64,000 bases of DNA, from assembly GCF_003201865.1 (NCBI RefSeq), contig NZ_QJJJ01000003.1, positions 248,001-312,000 on the forward strand, in the 5' to 3' direction. The notes under the pieces are model-generated. The model did not search any database. It had not been told where the DNA came from and saw nothing but the letters and a program-made list of their open reading frames with translations. Both the position numbers and the translations under genes were made by a program. Each line of letters starts with the position of its first letter. Position 1 is the first letter of the stretch. Shown piece after piece: positions 1 to 8,204 of the stretch. The stretch comes from Methylobacterium sp. B4. GTDB taxonomy: Bacteria; Pseudomonadota; Alphaproteobacteria; Rhizobiales; Beijerinckiaceae.

Positions 1-1
1 C

Positions 2-268
2 ACGCTCGGCATCAACGTCGTCGGCTCCGTGCTGATGGGGCTCGTCACCGGCTGGCTGGCCCTGCGCGGCGGTCTGCCCCAGACCCGGCTGTTCGTGGCC
101 ACGGGCCTTCTCGGCGGTTTCACCACCTTCTCGACCTTCTCTCTCGAAGCCGTCACCCTGCTGGAGCGGGGCGAGTGGCCGGCCGCCCTGGCCTACGTGC
201 TGGTCTCGGTGCTCGCCGGCATCGGCGGGCTCGCCCTCGCGCTCCTGGTGATGCGGCAAGTCCTGTGA
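2..268 (+). CDS. crcB: Fluoride ion channel CrcB/FluC, 3' part
   Basis: The reading frame is open from the window edge and ends at TGA 266-268, so only the last 88 residues are seen. It is the C-terminal half of a CrcB/FluC membrane protein, a dimeric channel that exports fluoride. The family signature GLLGGFTTFSTFS is present (about visible residues 38-50), with the Phe/Thr/Ser residues that line the fluoride path, followed by a last hydrophobic helix. Full-length members are about 125 residues, so roughly a third lies upstream of the window. Identification is firm; the start is not visible. Confidence 0.9.
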   Translation, partial: TLGINVVGSVLMGLVTGWLALRGGLPQTRLFVATGLLGGFTTFSTFSLEAVTLLERGEWPAALAYVLVSVLAGIGGLALALLVMRQVL

Positions 269-296
269 CGGCGTCCGCTTCGATCGAGGTTGGCCC

Positions 297-986
297 GTGA
301 GCCTGCCTCCGCACTCCTGCCGATGCGGATTACTGCTCGCGGCGGCGCTCGCGGCCGCGCCGGCAGCGGCCGCGGCGCAGGCGAACCCCTTCGTCGATGC
401 CGCCGGGGTGGTACCGGGGCTTCGCCTCGACATGCGCTACGCCGGTTCCGACAACTTCGTCGGCCGGCCGATCGTTGGCTACGAGGCGCCCCGCTGCCTG
501 CTGACGCCGCAGGCGGCGCGGGCCCTCGGCCGAGCTCAGGCGGCACTGGCGCCGGAGGGCCTCGGCTTGAAGGTATTCGACTGCTACCGGCCGCGCCGCG
601 CGGTCGCCGATTTCGCGGCCTGGGCCCGCGCCCCCGCCGACACCCGCATGAAGACCGCCTATTATCCGCGGGTCGACAAGGCGGACCTGTTCCGCCTCGG
701 CTACATCGCCGAGCGCTCCGCCCATTCCCGCGGCTCGACCGTGGACCTGACGCTCGTCCGCCTCGCCGACGGAGCGGAACGCGACATGGGCACCCCGTTC
801 GACCTCTTCGACGAGGCCTCGGCCACCGATGCGCCCGGGATCGGCGCGACGCCGATTCGCAACCGGCGCCGGCTGCGGGACGCGATGATTCGCGCCGGCT
901 TTGCCCCCTACGCCCAGGAATGGTGGCACTTCACGCTCCGGGACGAGCCCTATCCCGACACCGCCTTCGACCGGCCCGTGCGCTGA
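297..986 (+). CDS. D-alanyl-D-alanine dipeptidase, VanX/DdpX family (exported)
   Basis: The protein has 229 residues and starts at GTG 297. Residues 1-28 form a signal peptide (Ala-rich core ending AAAQA), so it should act in the periplasm. The family hydrolyses D-Ala-D-Ala in a zinc-dependent way. The zinc and catalytic residues fit: the SAHSRGSTVD segment supplies His143 and Asp150, and the EWWH motif gives Glu208 and His211. In Gram-negative bacteria such proteins usually serve peptidoglycan turnover or use of D-Ala-D-Ala as a nutrient rather than vancomycin resistance; no vanHA-like genes are nearby. It follows crcB by 28 bases and may be co-transcribed. Confidence 0.88.
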   Translation: MSLPPHSCRCGLLLAAALAAAPAAAAAQANPFVDAAGVVPGLRLDMRYAGSDNFVGRPIVGYEAPRCLLTPQAARALGRAQAALAPEGLGLKVFDCYRPRRAVADFAAWARAPADTRMKTAYYPRVDKADLFRLGYIAERSAHSRGSTVDLTLVRLADGAERDMGTPFDLFDEASATDAPGIGATPIRNRRRLRDAMIRAGFAPYAQEWWHFTLRDEPYPDTAFDRPVR

Positions 987-1067
987 GCCGGCCGGGGCGA
1001 GAGGGACAAGCCGAGACGCCAGCGCGTCTTTTTCGGCCCGCTTGAATTCTTCCAAATCGAGACTGGA

Positions 1068-1139
1068 CCGCAGCATAAAAACAGCGACTTAAAGTATTTC
1101 CAATTTTTTCTCAGGAACTTGCGCAGTAAACAGCAAGTG
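1068..1139 (+). promoter_or_regulatory. AT-rich promoter region with inverted repeat ahead of gene 1155
   Basis: In this GC-rich window, about 1068-1112 is strikingly AT-rich (runs of A and T). It is followed by an inverted repeat with arms ACTTGC (1117-1122) and GCAAGT (1133-1138) separated by 10 bases. This ends 16 bases before the ATG at 1155 and looks like a promoter with an operator. No regulator can be assigned. Confidence 0.35.
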
Positions 1140-1154
1140 CGCCATGATGAACCC

Positions 1155-1430
1155 ATGGCACACATCATTCACCTTCCGGACACTCCCCAGGGCAGCCCCT
1201 GGCCGTCACCGGCCGCCGCGACGCCCGCCGGCCGACCGCTTGGCGGCCCCGCTGCAACGGTCGACGCCTTCCTCGACGGCCTGTTCGATGCCCTGCGGCT
1301 GGCGTGGTGGGACGGATCCTCCCTGCGCCTGAGCCGGGGCGGGCTGGAATCGCTCGTCGGCCTGGAGCCCGGCGACGCGACGCCCCCGCGCCGCGGCCTC
1401 GTGGCGGCACGCGTGACGGTGCGGGCATGA
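1155..1430 (+). CDS. Hypothetical protein, 91 aa
   Basis: Not recognised as a named family. The ATG at 1155 begins MAHIIHLPD and is preferred over an in-frame ATG at 1119 that lies inside the promoter region. The N-terminal 30 residues are Pro/Ala/Ser-rich and probably disordered; the middle (VDAFLDGLFDALRLAWWDG) is likely helical. The stop overlaps the next gene's ATG in an ATGA arrangement, so the two are translationally coupled. No signal peptide or membrane segment is seen. That it is a real gene is supported by the coupling and the promoter-like region before it. Confidence 0.5.
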   Translation: MAHIIHLPDTPQGSPWPSPAAATPAGRPLGGPAATVDAFLDGLFDALRLAWWDGSSLRLSRGGLESLVGLEPGDATPPRRGLVAARVTVRA

Positions 1431-1753
1431 GCGCGGGTCTGATCACCACCTTGCCGGACGCCGCGGAGCGTCACGCGCAGGGCACGCTCGAGCGGGCTCT
1501 GACGGCCGCCTTCTGGCAGGCGCTGCAGCGGGAGCCGATGCACGTCATGGCAGCCCTGGAGGCTGCGGCGCGCACCGTGGGGGCGCTCTACCGGCAGGCC
1601 GCCGCCGTGCACGGCCCCAACGGCTCCTGCTGCTGCGGCTGGGAGCCGGATCCGGATTGCGACCTCATCGTGCTGGAAGCGATGCTGGCCGCCGCCCTCT
1701 CCCGCCCCGGCCACACGGATCTCGCCGACATGGCGCCGGCCGGCCGGGCCTGA
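1427..1753 (+). CDS. Hypothetical protein with a CCC motif, 108 aa
   Basis: Starts at ATG 1427, overlapping the stop of the preceding small gene by four bases. The protein is mostly helical by appearance (Ala/Leu/Glu-rich), with an unusual central motif GSCCCGWEPD (about residues 66-75) of three consecutive cysteines before an acidic stretch, which suggests metal or cofactor binding. No known domain is recognised. With the 1155 gene it forms a two-gene unit of unknown role. A longer start upstream would read through the neighbour's coding sequence and is unlikely. Confidence 0.5.
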   Translation: MSAGLITTLPDAAERHAQGTLERALTAAFWQALQREPMHVMAALEAAARTVGALYRQAAAVHGPNGSCCCGWEPDPDCDLIVLEAMLAAALSRPGHTDLADMAPAGRA

Positions 1754-1844
1754 TCCCGGGTCGGTCGTCGCGGGGCAGCGCGACACGCTTGACGGGTCGA
1801 TCCGGCTGGAGCGCGCCTCATTCGGCCCGCGCCGCGCCCCGGGT

Positions 1845-2483
1845 TCAGCTGCGGGCGACCGCATCCGAGGCGCCGGGGCCGAGCAGGATCTCCTCCTCCT
1901 CGTCGGCCTCGCCGTCCATCTCGTGGTCGGCCTCCTCGTGGCCCGTGACGCCCGCGGCTTCCGCGAGGCTGCGGGCGACCTTGCGCAGGAGCTTGCGCAG
2001 GCGGCGGCGCTCCTTGTTGTCGAAGCCTTCGAGGAGCTCGGCCTCGACCTCGTCCCAGATTCGCTCGATCGCGGCGGCCTTGGCCATCCCCATCTCGGTC
2101 AGGCGGACCCGCACGATGCGGCCGTCGCCGGCCTCGGCCCGACGCTCGACGAAGCCGAGCGCGGCGAGCCGGGAGATCGTCTTCGAGGCGGTGGGGGGAC
2201 GCACCCGCAGGGTGGCGGCGAGGTCGCCCATGGTCATGCTGCCGGCCGCGGCCAGCGCCTGCACCACCTGTTCCTGGCCCGCGAATAGATCGAGGGCAGC
2301 GAGGCGGTCGCCGACCCGGGCGCGGTGAAGGCGCGCCGCCTGGACGAGCGCCCAACCGACGCTCTTGGCCGCTGGCGGACGCAGGCGCTTGACGGTCTTG
2401 CCGTCCTTCGCGCCGCGCCCGGACGCCTTGCCGGAGATCTCGCCGTGCGTCGACACGGCGACCGCTTCGTTTGTCGCCGACAT
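1845..2483 (-). CDS. MarR-family transcriptional regulator
   Basis: The protein has 212 residues from ATG 2483, with an AGGGAA ribosome-binding site just upstream. The middle carries the winged helix-turn-helix of MarR proteins (LDLFAGQEQVVQALAAAG, then MGDLAATLRVRPPTASKTISRLAALGFVERR and a wing around GDGRIVRVRLT). The N-terminal ~40 residues are basic and disordered, and the C-terminus is very acidic (EEADHEMDGEADEEEE). A palindrome at 2526-2544, about 43 bases upstream, is a good operator candidate. An in-frame ATG at 2528 lies within that palindrome and is a less likely start. The controlled genes are unknown apart from probable autoregulation. Confidence 0.88.
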   Translation of the reverse strand: MSATNEAVAVSTHGEISGKASGRGAKDGKTVKRLRPPAAKSVGWALVQAARLHRARVGDRLAALDLFAGQEQVVQALAAAGSMTMGDLAATLRVRPPTASKTISRLAALGFVERRAEAGDGRIVRVRLTEMGMAKAAAIERIWDEVEAELLEGFDNKERRRLRKLLRKVARSLAEAAGVTGHEEADHEMDGEADEEEEILLGPGASDAVARS

Positions 2484-2525
2484 GATCCCGGGTTCCCTTC
2501 GCGGACGCGCGGGCTTCGACGCTGA

Positions 2526-2544
2526 CATAGGATGTCGTCCTATG
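2526..2544. promoter_or_regulatory. Palindromic operator upstream of the MarR gene
   Basis: A perfect inverted repeat CATAGGA-TGTCG-TCCTATG, seven-base arms and a five-base spacer, lies about 43 bases upstream of the marR start and 144 bases before the divergent glycosyltransferase gene. The size and position match MarR-type autoregulatory operators. Binding by this MarR is inferred. Confidence 0.5.
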
Positions 2545-2687
2545 GCTTCCCGCGGGACAGCATCTGCCGCCTCGCGATGAAACTTCGATGACAGAGCCGG
2601 TCCGATCACGCGAACCGAGCCGACAATACACCGCTCGTGCGAAAAATCGCTTCACCCGACCGCCGATTCCGTGGTTTCCCGCGCCGC

Positions 2688-4907
2688 ATGACCATCGACG
2701 CGACATCGGGAGAACGGGGCGTGCCGAGGGGCCGGGAATCGCTCGGCCTCTATCCCCTGCGCGACCTGCGCCGAGCCCCGGACGGCGCCTGGAGAGCGAC
2801 CGGCTCCGACCCGGTCTTCGCCCTCGGCCCCGCCACGGCTTTGGCGGCTTTCTCGGGCAGCCGCATCCGCGTCCGATGCCGGCCGGAAGACGTGCGGCCC
2901 GTGCTCGCGGTCGAGGCGGAGGGCGAGTCGGAGCCGCGCCGCTACCGGCTGACCCCGCGGCCGGAGGGCACCGACGACGTGATCCGCCTGCCCGCCGGGA
3001 CCCGCGCGCTGCGCATCGAGGCTGTCGAGGCAGGCCCCTCCTTCCGCCTCGACGCCGTGCGGATCGAGCCCGTGGGCCGGATCACGGCGGGGTTTCACGC
3101 CGCGCGCGCCGTCCTCGAACGGCTGCCGCCGCAGGAGCGCCGCCCGCTCCGCCTGTTGCGCCGAGCCTGGGGCCTCCTGCGCAGCGTGCCGCCGGGCGAG
3201 ATCCGGCGGCGCCTGACCCGCGCCGCGCAGACCCGCCGCCCGCCCGCGAGCTACGCCGCCTGGATCGCGGCGGTGGAGAGTTCGGCCCTGCCCGCTCCCT
3301 CGGCGGTACCGGCGATCCTCGCGGCGCTGCCGGAGCGCCCGCTCGTCTCGGTTGTCATGGCGCCGGGCACGGCCGATCCCGCGCATCTCGCCGAGGCCGT
3401 CGCCAGCCTGAGGGCGCAGAGCTATCCCGAGTGGGAATTGTGCCTCGCGGTCCCGCCCGCTCCCGCCCTCGACGCGCTTGCCGCCGAGGACGCCCGCATC
3501 CGCCGGCTGCCCGCACCCTCCGGCAGCCCGCTCGCGGCCCTCGATGCGGCGCTGAACGGCGCGCGAGGGCCCTACCTCGCTCCGCTGGCGCCCGACGCCC
3601 GGCTCGCGCCCCACGCCCTGCTCGCCATGGTCCGGCGGCTCGGCGCCGAGCCCGACCTCGACATGCTCTATTCCGACGAAGACCGGCTCGGTCCCGACGG
3701 CGAGCGGCGCGACCCGCACTTCAAGCCGGACTGGTCGCCCGAAACGCTTGAGGCTGGCTTCTATACCGGGGCGCTCGCCCTTTACCGCACGTCCCTGGTG
3801 CGCGCCGTCGGCGGCTTCCGCGCGGGAAGCGAGGCTGCGCCGGATTACGACCTCGCGCTGCGCCTGACCGAGCGCACGAAGCGCGTTGGGCACGTCGCCC
3901 AGATCCTCTGCCACCGCCGCGAGACGGCCGAAGCGGACGAGGCCGCGGCCGGGGCGCTCGCGGAGCGGGCACGGCGCACCGGCGGGCTCGATTCCGTGCG
4001 CATCGTCGCCCCCGGCCTCTACGCCCTGAGGCGAAGCCTGCCGACGCGCCCGCTCGTCTCGATCGTGATCCCCACCGCCGGGCGCGACAGCCTCATCGGC
4101 GGCCGGACCGTCGATCTGCTCGCCGCCTGCCTCGCCAGCATCCGCGGGACCAGCAGCTACGAGAGCATCGAGATCGTCGCCGTCGACAACGGCGACCTGC
4201 GGCCGTTGACCCGCGCGGCTCTGGAACAGTTCGGGGCGCGCTCCGCGACCTGGGAGCAGCCGGTCTTCAACGTCGCGGCCAAGATGAACCTCGGGGCGCG
4301 GGCGGCGCGCGGTGATGTGCTGGTCTTCCTCAACGATGACATCAGCGTCATCACGCCCGATTGGATCGAAGCGATGCTAGGGCTGGCGCAAAACCCCGGC
4401 GTCGGCGCGGTCGGCCCGAAGCTCCTGTTCGAGGATGGCTCGCTCCAGCATGCCGGCGTGGTCTTCGGCGAGGGCCTGCCCGACCATGTCCGCCGCGGCT
4501 ACCCCGGCGACGATCCCGGCGATCACGGTTCGAGCCTGACCAACCGCAACTACCTCGCGGTGACGGGTGCCTGCGTGATGGTGCGGCGCGCCGAATTCGA
4601 GGCGATCGACGGCTTCGACGAGGGCTACGCCATCAACTACAACGACATCGACCTCTGCCTGCGGCTGGGCGAGCGCGGCCTGCGCACGGTCTATTGCGCC
4701 GAGGCAAGCCTCCACCATTACGAGAGCCGCAACCGGGTGCCGACCGTCGATCCCGCCGAGCAGGCCCGCTTCCGCAAGCGCTGGGGCGCGCGGCTGGCCC
4801 GCGACCCGTATTACGGGGACGCCTTCGGCATCCGCCCGCCCGCTTTCGAGCTCGATGCCGAGCGGTTTCCGCAAGCCGCGCGGCGCATGGTAGAGGCGTG
4901 GCGATGA
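2688..4907 (+). CDS. Two-domain family 2 glycosyltransferase
   Basis: The 739-residue protein should transfer sugars to a cell-surface polysaccharide or lipid. Residues 1-200 show no recognised domain. A first GT2-like fold begins near residue 217 (RPLVSVVMAPG) with a SDEDRL acidic motif near 328. A second, more complete GT2 domain begins near 455 (PLVSIVIPTAGRD) with the nucleotide-sugar motif LNDDIS near 548 and a conserved NYNDIDLCLRL segment. ATG 2688 is preferred over a GTG at 2637. It opens the sugar cluster, with 31 bases to rfbF, and probably uses the sugar made by the genes behind it. Confidence 0.85.
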   Translation: MTIDATSGERGVPRGRESLGLYPLRDLRRAPDGAWRATGSDPVFALGPATALAAFSGSRIRVRCRPEDVRPVLAVEAEGESEPRRYRLTPRPEGTDDVIRLPAGTRALRIEAVEAGPSFRLDAVRIEPVGRITAGFHAARAVLERLPPQERRPLRLLRRAWGLLRSVPPGEIRRRLTRAAQTRRPPASYAAWIAAVESSALPAPSAVPAILAALPERPLVSVVMAPGTADPAHLAEAVASLRAQSYPEWELCLAVPPAPALDALAAEDARIRRLPAPSGSPLAALDAALNGARGPYLAPLAPDARLAPHALLAMVRRLGAEPDLDMLYSDEDRLGPDGERRDPHFKPDWSPETLEAGFYTGALALYRTSLVRAVGGFRAGSEAAPDYDLALRLTERTKRVGHVAQILCHRRETAEADEAAAGALAERARRTGGLDSVRIVAPGLYALRRSLPTRPLVSIVIPTAGRDSLIGGRTVDLLAACLASIRGTSSYESIEIVAVDNGDLRPLTRAALEQFGARSATWEQPVFNVAAKMNLGARAARGDVLVFLNDDISVITPDWIEAMLGLAQNPGVGAVGPKLLFEDGSLQHAGVVFGEGLPDHVRRGYPGDDPGDHGSSLTNRNYLAVTGACVMVRRAEFEAIDGFDEGYAINYNDIDLCLRLGERGLRTVYCAEASLHHYESRNRVPTVDPAEQARFRKRWGARLARDPYYGDAFGIRPPAFELDAERFPQAARRMVEAWR

Positions 4908-4938
4908 TGGCGACGACGCAACGATCCGGAGGCCGTGC

Positions 4939-5706
4939 GTGAAGGCGGTGATCCTCGCCGGCGGGCTCGGCACGCGGCTCTCGGAGGAGACCGTGGTGCG
5001 CCCCAAGCCGATGCTGGAAATCGGCGGACGGCCGATCCTCTGGCACATCATGCAGATCTTCGCCGCCCACGGCGTGAGCGAGTTCGTGATCTGCCTCGGC
5101 TACAAGGGCTACGTCATCAAGGAGTTTTTCCTCAATTACCGCCTGCACTTGAGCGACGTCACGCTCGATCTCGGCCGCGGTGACGTGCAGTTCCACCGCT
5201 CGGCGGCCGAGGACTGGAAGGTCTCGCTGATCGAGACCGGCGACGCCACCATGACCGGCGGGCGCCTCAAGCGGGTGGGCAAGTACCTGGGCGAGGACGA
5301 CTTCTTCATGACCTACGGCGACGGCGTCGCCGACATCGACCTCACCGCGCTCGCCGCCTTCCACCGGGCGCATGGGCGCCTCGCGACGCTGACCGCGGTG
5401 GTCCCGCCGGGCCGCTTCGGTGCCCTCGACCTCGCGGGCGACGCCGTGCGCTCCTTCCGCGAAAAGCCGGCAGGCGACGGAGCCACCATCAACGGCGGTT
5501 TCTTCGTGCTCTCGCCGCGCGTGCTCGACCGGATCGAGGGCGACGCCACGGTTTGGGAGAGCGGCCCCCTGGAGAGCCTCGCCCGCGATGGCCAGCTCCA
5601 CGCCTACCACCATCATGGCTTCTGGCAGGCGATGGACACGCTGCGCGACAAGAAGCACCTCGAAGAACTCTGGGCGAAAGGCGACGCCCCCTGGAAGGTC
5701 TGGTGA
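4939..5706 (+). CDS. rfbF: Glucose-1-phosphate cytidylyltransferase
   Basis: The protein has 255 residues and starts at GTG 4939 (MKAVILAGG). It couples CTP and glucose 1-phosphate to CDP-glucose, the first committed step toward CDP-6-deoxyhexoses. The nucleotidyltransferase signature is complete: GGLGTRLSEETVVRPKPM near the N-terminus, then the family-typical INGGFFVL and WESGPLE segments. Length matches RfbF (about 257 aa). Its stop overlaps the next gene's ATG by one base, so rfbF and rfbG are coupled. Confidence 0.95.
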   Translation: MKAVILAGGLGTRLSEETVVRPKPMLEIGGRPILWHIMQIFAAHGVSEFVICLGYKGYVIKEFFLNYRLHLSDVTLDLGRGDVQFHRSAAEDWKVSLIETGDATMTGGRLKRVGKYLGEDDFFMTYGDGVADIDLTALAAFHRAHGRLATLTAVVPPGRFGALDLAGDAVRSFREKPAGDGATINGGFFVLSPRVLDRIEGDATVWESGPLESLARDGQLHAYHHHGFWQAMDTLRDKKHLEELWAKGDAPWKVW

Positions 5707-6803
5707 TGGGTGCGCTCAACCCCGATCCCGCCTTCTGGGCCGAACGGCGCGTGCTGCTCACCGGGCATACCGGCTTCAAGGGAGCGTGGCTGAGCCTGTG
5801 GCTGGCGCGCCTCGGCGCCCGCGTTTCCGGCTTCGCCCTGCAGCCTCAGACCCGGCCCAGCCTGTTCGAGGCGATCGGCTTTCCGGCGGAGGCCTCGCGG
5901 ATCGGCGACATCCGCGACCACTCCGCACTCGCGGCGGCCGTGAGGGAGGCCGAGCCCGAGATCGTGATCCATATGGCGGCGCAGGCCCTGGTGCGGCCCT
6001 CCTACGCGGACCCGGTCGGGACCTTCGCAAGCAACACCATGGGGACCGTCCACCTTTTGGAGGCGGTGCGGGCGGTGGCGAGCGTGCGCGCCGTCGTCGT
6101 GGTGACGAGCGACAAGGCCTACGAGAACCGCGAATGGGCCTACGCCTACCGCGAACCCGAGGCCATGGGGGGGCGCGATCCCTACAGCGCCTCGAAGGGC
6201 TGCGCCGAACTCGTCACGAGCGCCTACCGCGCCTCGTTCTTCGGCGCGGACGGCCACCCGGCTCGGATCGCCAGCGCGCGGGCGGGCAACGTCATCGGCG
6301 GCGGCGACTGGTCGGCCGACCGGCTGATTCCCGACATCGTGCGCGCGTTTCAAGCGGGGCATTCGGTCGAGATCCGCGCGCCCCACGCGATCCGCCCCTG
6401 GCAGCACGTGCTGGAGCCGCTGGCCGGTTACCTGCGCCTCGCCGAATGTCTCGCGGGCGAGGGCGGCGCGGCCTTCGCGGAAGCCTGGAATTTCGGCCCG
6501 GCGGACGAGGATTGCCGCCCGGTCGCCCATCTCGTCGAGCGGCTTGCTCAAGGCTGGGGCGCGGGCGCCGGCTGGCACCTCTCGCAGCAGACGCATCCGC
6601 ACGAGGCGACCTATCTCAAGGTCGATGCCTCCAAGGCCCGCGCCCGGCTGAGCTGGGACCGGCGCCTCGGCCTCGACACGGCTTTGGACTGGACCGCCGC
6701 GTGGTACCGCGCGGCCGCCGCCGGCAGCGATCCGCGGGCCCTGGTCGAGGCCGAGATCGCGCGCTACGAGGCCCTCGGCCAGACGCCCGGAGCCCGCGCG
6801 TGA
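5706..6803 (+). CDS. rfbG: CDP-glucose 4,6-dehydratase
   Basis: The 365-residue SDR-type enzyme converts CDP-glucose to CDP-4-keto-6-deoxyglucose with tightly bound NAD. The Rossmann motif GHTGFKG is at residues 20-26, the active-site Thr is in VVTSDKAY (Thr134) and the YxxxK pair is Tyr160/Lys164 in DPYSASKG. A GNVIGGGDW segment typical of RfbG follows. ATG 5706 overlaps the rfbF stop. No RfbH (3-dehydratase) follows, so the pathway should branch to a C-methyltransferase instead of a 3,6-dideoxysugar. Confidence 0.95.
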   Translation: MGALNPDPAFWAERRVLLTGHTGFKGAWLSLWLARLGARVSGFALQPQTRPSLFEAIGFPAEASRIGDIRDHSALAAAVREAEPEIVIHMAAQALVRPSYADPVGTFASNTMGTVHLLEAVRAVASVRAVVVVTSDKAYENREWAYAYREPEAMGGRDPYSASKGCAELVTSAYRASFFGADGHPARIASARAGNVIGGGDWSADRLIPDIVRAFQAGHSVEIRAPHAIRPWQHVLEPLAGYLRLAECLAGEGGAAFAEAWNFGPADEDCRPVAHLVERLAQGWGAGAGWHLSQQTHPHEATYLKVDASKARARLSWDRRLGLDTALDWTAAWYRAAAAGSDPRALVEAEIARYEALGQTPGARA

Positions 6804-8029
6804 CCGCACCGACCTGCCGCGCCTGCGGCGCCGCCCTGACCCGAACCTTCTGCGATCTCGGCCTCTCGCCGCTCGCCAATTCCTATGTCACGCCGGAGCG
6901 GCGCCACCGGGGCGAGGTCTTCCACCCGCTCCACGCCTATGTCTGTGACGCCTGCTGGCTGGTGCAGCTCGAAGCCTTCGAGAGCCCCGAGGCGATCTTT
7001 TCGGATTACGCCTACTTCTCCGGCTTCTCCGCCGGCTGGCTGCGGCACGCGGAGGCCTACGTCGCCGCGATGATCGAGCGCTTCGGCCTCGGGCCGGAGA
7101 GCAAGGTCGTCGAGGTCGCGAGCAACGACGGCTACCTGCTGCAATACTTCGTCGCCCGCGGCGTGCCGGTGCTCGGCGTCGAGCCGGCGGCCAACGTCGC
7201 CCGCGTCGCAATCGAGCGCGGGGTGCCGACGGAGGTCGCCTTCTTCGGCCGCGACACCGCCCGGCGGCTGGCCGCGGCAGGCCACCGGGCCGACCTGACG
7301 GCGGCCAACAACGTGCTCGCCCACGTGCCCGACATCCTCGACTTCGCGGCGGGCTTTGCCGAGATCCTGAAGCCGGAGGGCGTGGCGACGTTCGAATTTC
7401 CGCACCTGCTGCGGATGATCGAGAGCCGGCAGTTCGACACGATCTACCACGAGCACTTCTCCTACCTCTCGCTCGGCGTGGTGATCGGCATCCTGCGCCA
7501 ACAGGGCCTGCGGGTGTTCGATGTGGAGGAATGGCCGACCCATGGCGGCTCGCTGCGCGTCTTCGCCTGCCACGCCCATGCCGCGCACCAGTCGACCCCG
7601 GCCCTGGAGCGGGTGGTGCTCAGCGAGTGGGGCGCCAACCTGTTCGACGCGTCCGGCTACGCCGGCTTCGGGCAGGCGGTGGCCGACATCAAATGCGACG
7701 CCCTCCGCTTCCTGATCGAGGAGCGGGCGGCGGGCCGCACGGTCTGCGCCTACGGCGCGGCGGCCAAGGGCAACACCTTCCTCAACTATTGCGGCATCGG
7801 CCCTGAGCTGGTCGGCGCGGTCGCCGACCGCTCGCCGCACAAGCAGGGCACTTCGCTCCCCGGCAGCCGCATTCCGGTGGTCTCGCCCGACGAACTCCTG
7901 GCCATGCGCCCCGACACGGTGCTGATCCTGCCCTGGAACCTCAAGGACGAGATCGCCGGGGAGATGGCGGCCATCCGCGAATGGGGCGGGCGCTTCGCGG
8001 TGGCGATCCCCGCATTGACGGTGTTCTGA
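6800..8029 (+). CDS. Sugar C-methyltransferase, TylC3/NovU type
   Basis: The 409-residue protein starts at GTG 6800, overlapping rfbG by four bases. It has three parts: an N-terminal zinc-binding region (Cys6, Cys9, Cys49, Cys52), an S-adenosylmethionine domain (VEVASNDGYLL, residues 104-114), and a C-terminal domain with KGNTFLNYCG. The catalytic YHEH segment (Tyr216, Glu218, His219) matches the Tyr/Glu/His set of the C3-methyltransferase TylC3. These enzymes methylate C3 of nucleotide-linked 4-keto-6-deoxysugars. Here the expected substrate is CDP-4-keto-6-deoxyglucose or a C-epimer. The exact carbon methylated is inferred. Confidence 0.88.
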   Translation: MTAPTCRACGAALTRTFCDLGLSPLANSYVTPERRHRGEVFHPLHAYVCDACWLVQLEAFESPEAIFSDYAYFSGFSAGWLRHAEAYVAAMIERFGLGPESKVVEVASNDGYLLQYFVARGVPVLGVEPAANVARVAIERGVPTEVAFFGRDTARRLAAAGHRADLTAANNVLAHVPDILDFAAGFAEILKPEGVATFEFPHLLRMIESRQFDTIYHEHFSYLSLGVVIGILRQQGLRVFDVEEWPTHGGSLRVFACHAHAAHQSTPALERVVLSEWGANLFDASGYAGFGQAVADIKCDALRFLIEERAAGRTVCAYGAAAKGNTFLNYCGIGPELVGAVADRSPHKQGTSLPGSRIPVVSPDELLAMRPDTVLILPWNLKDEIAGEMAAIREWGGRFAVAIPALTVF

Positions 8030-8057
8030 TGGGGGATGCCAGAGGTCCCGCGCTCTC

Positions 8058-8152
8058 CGTCCTTGCGAGGCGGAGCCGAAGCAATCCCGCTGCACCGTTC
8101 TATCCGGAAACGGCGAGCCCCTGGATCGCCTCGCTCACGCTCGCGATGACGG
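8058..8152. repeat. REP-like interspersed palindromic element
   Basis: The gap between the C-methyltransferase and the epimerase gene holds two imperfectly complementary arms, about 8059-8086 (starts GTCCTTGCGAGGCGGAGCCG) and about 8123-8150 (ends CTCACGCTCGCGATGAC). They can fold into a long hairpin with a loop of about 36 bases. Sequence and shape resemble palindromic elements scattered between genes in Rhizobiales genomes. It may act as an mRNA stabiliser or partial terminator within the operon; that role is inferred. Confidence 0.6.
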
Positions 8153-8204
8153 CCGGGAGTGGATCGCACGACGCCCTTCCGAGCCGCATCGGTCAACACG
8201 CCTC

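Noticed and set aside
297..986. Vancomycin-resistance role for the VanX-like protein
   Set aside because: No vanH/vanA partners and an exported form; a cell-wall or nutrient role is more likely in a Gram-negative organism.
290..1045. Long reading frames overlapping the dipeptidase gene in other frames
   Set aside because: Arg/Pro-rich shadow translations typical of GC-rich DNA, with no domain or ribosome site. Many similar ones across the window were left out.
5613..6809. Long minus-strand frame opposite rfbG
   Set aside because: rfbG is certain from its motifs; the opposite frame has no recognisable domain.
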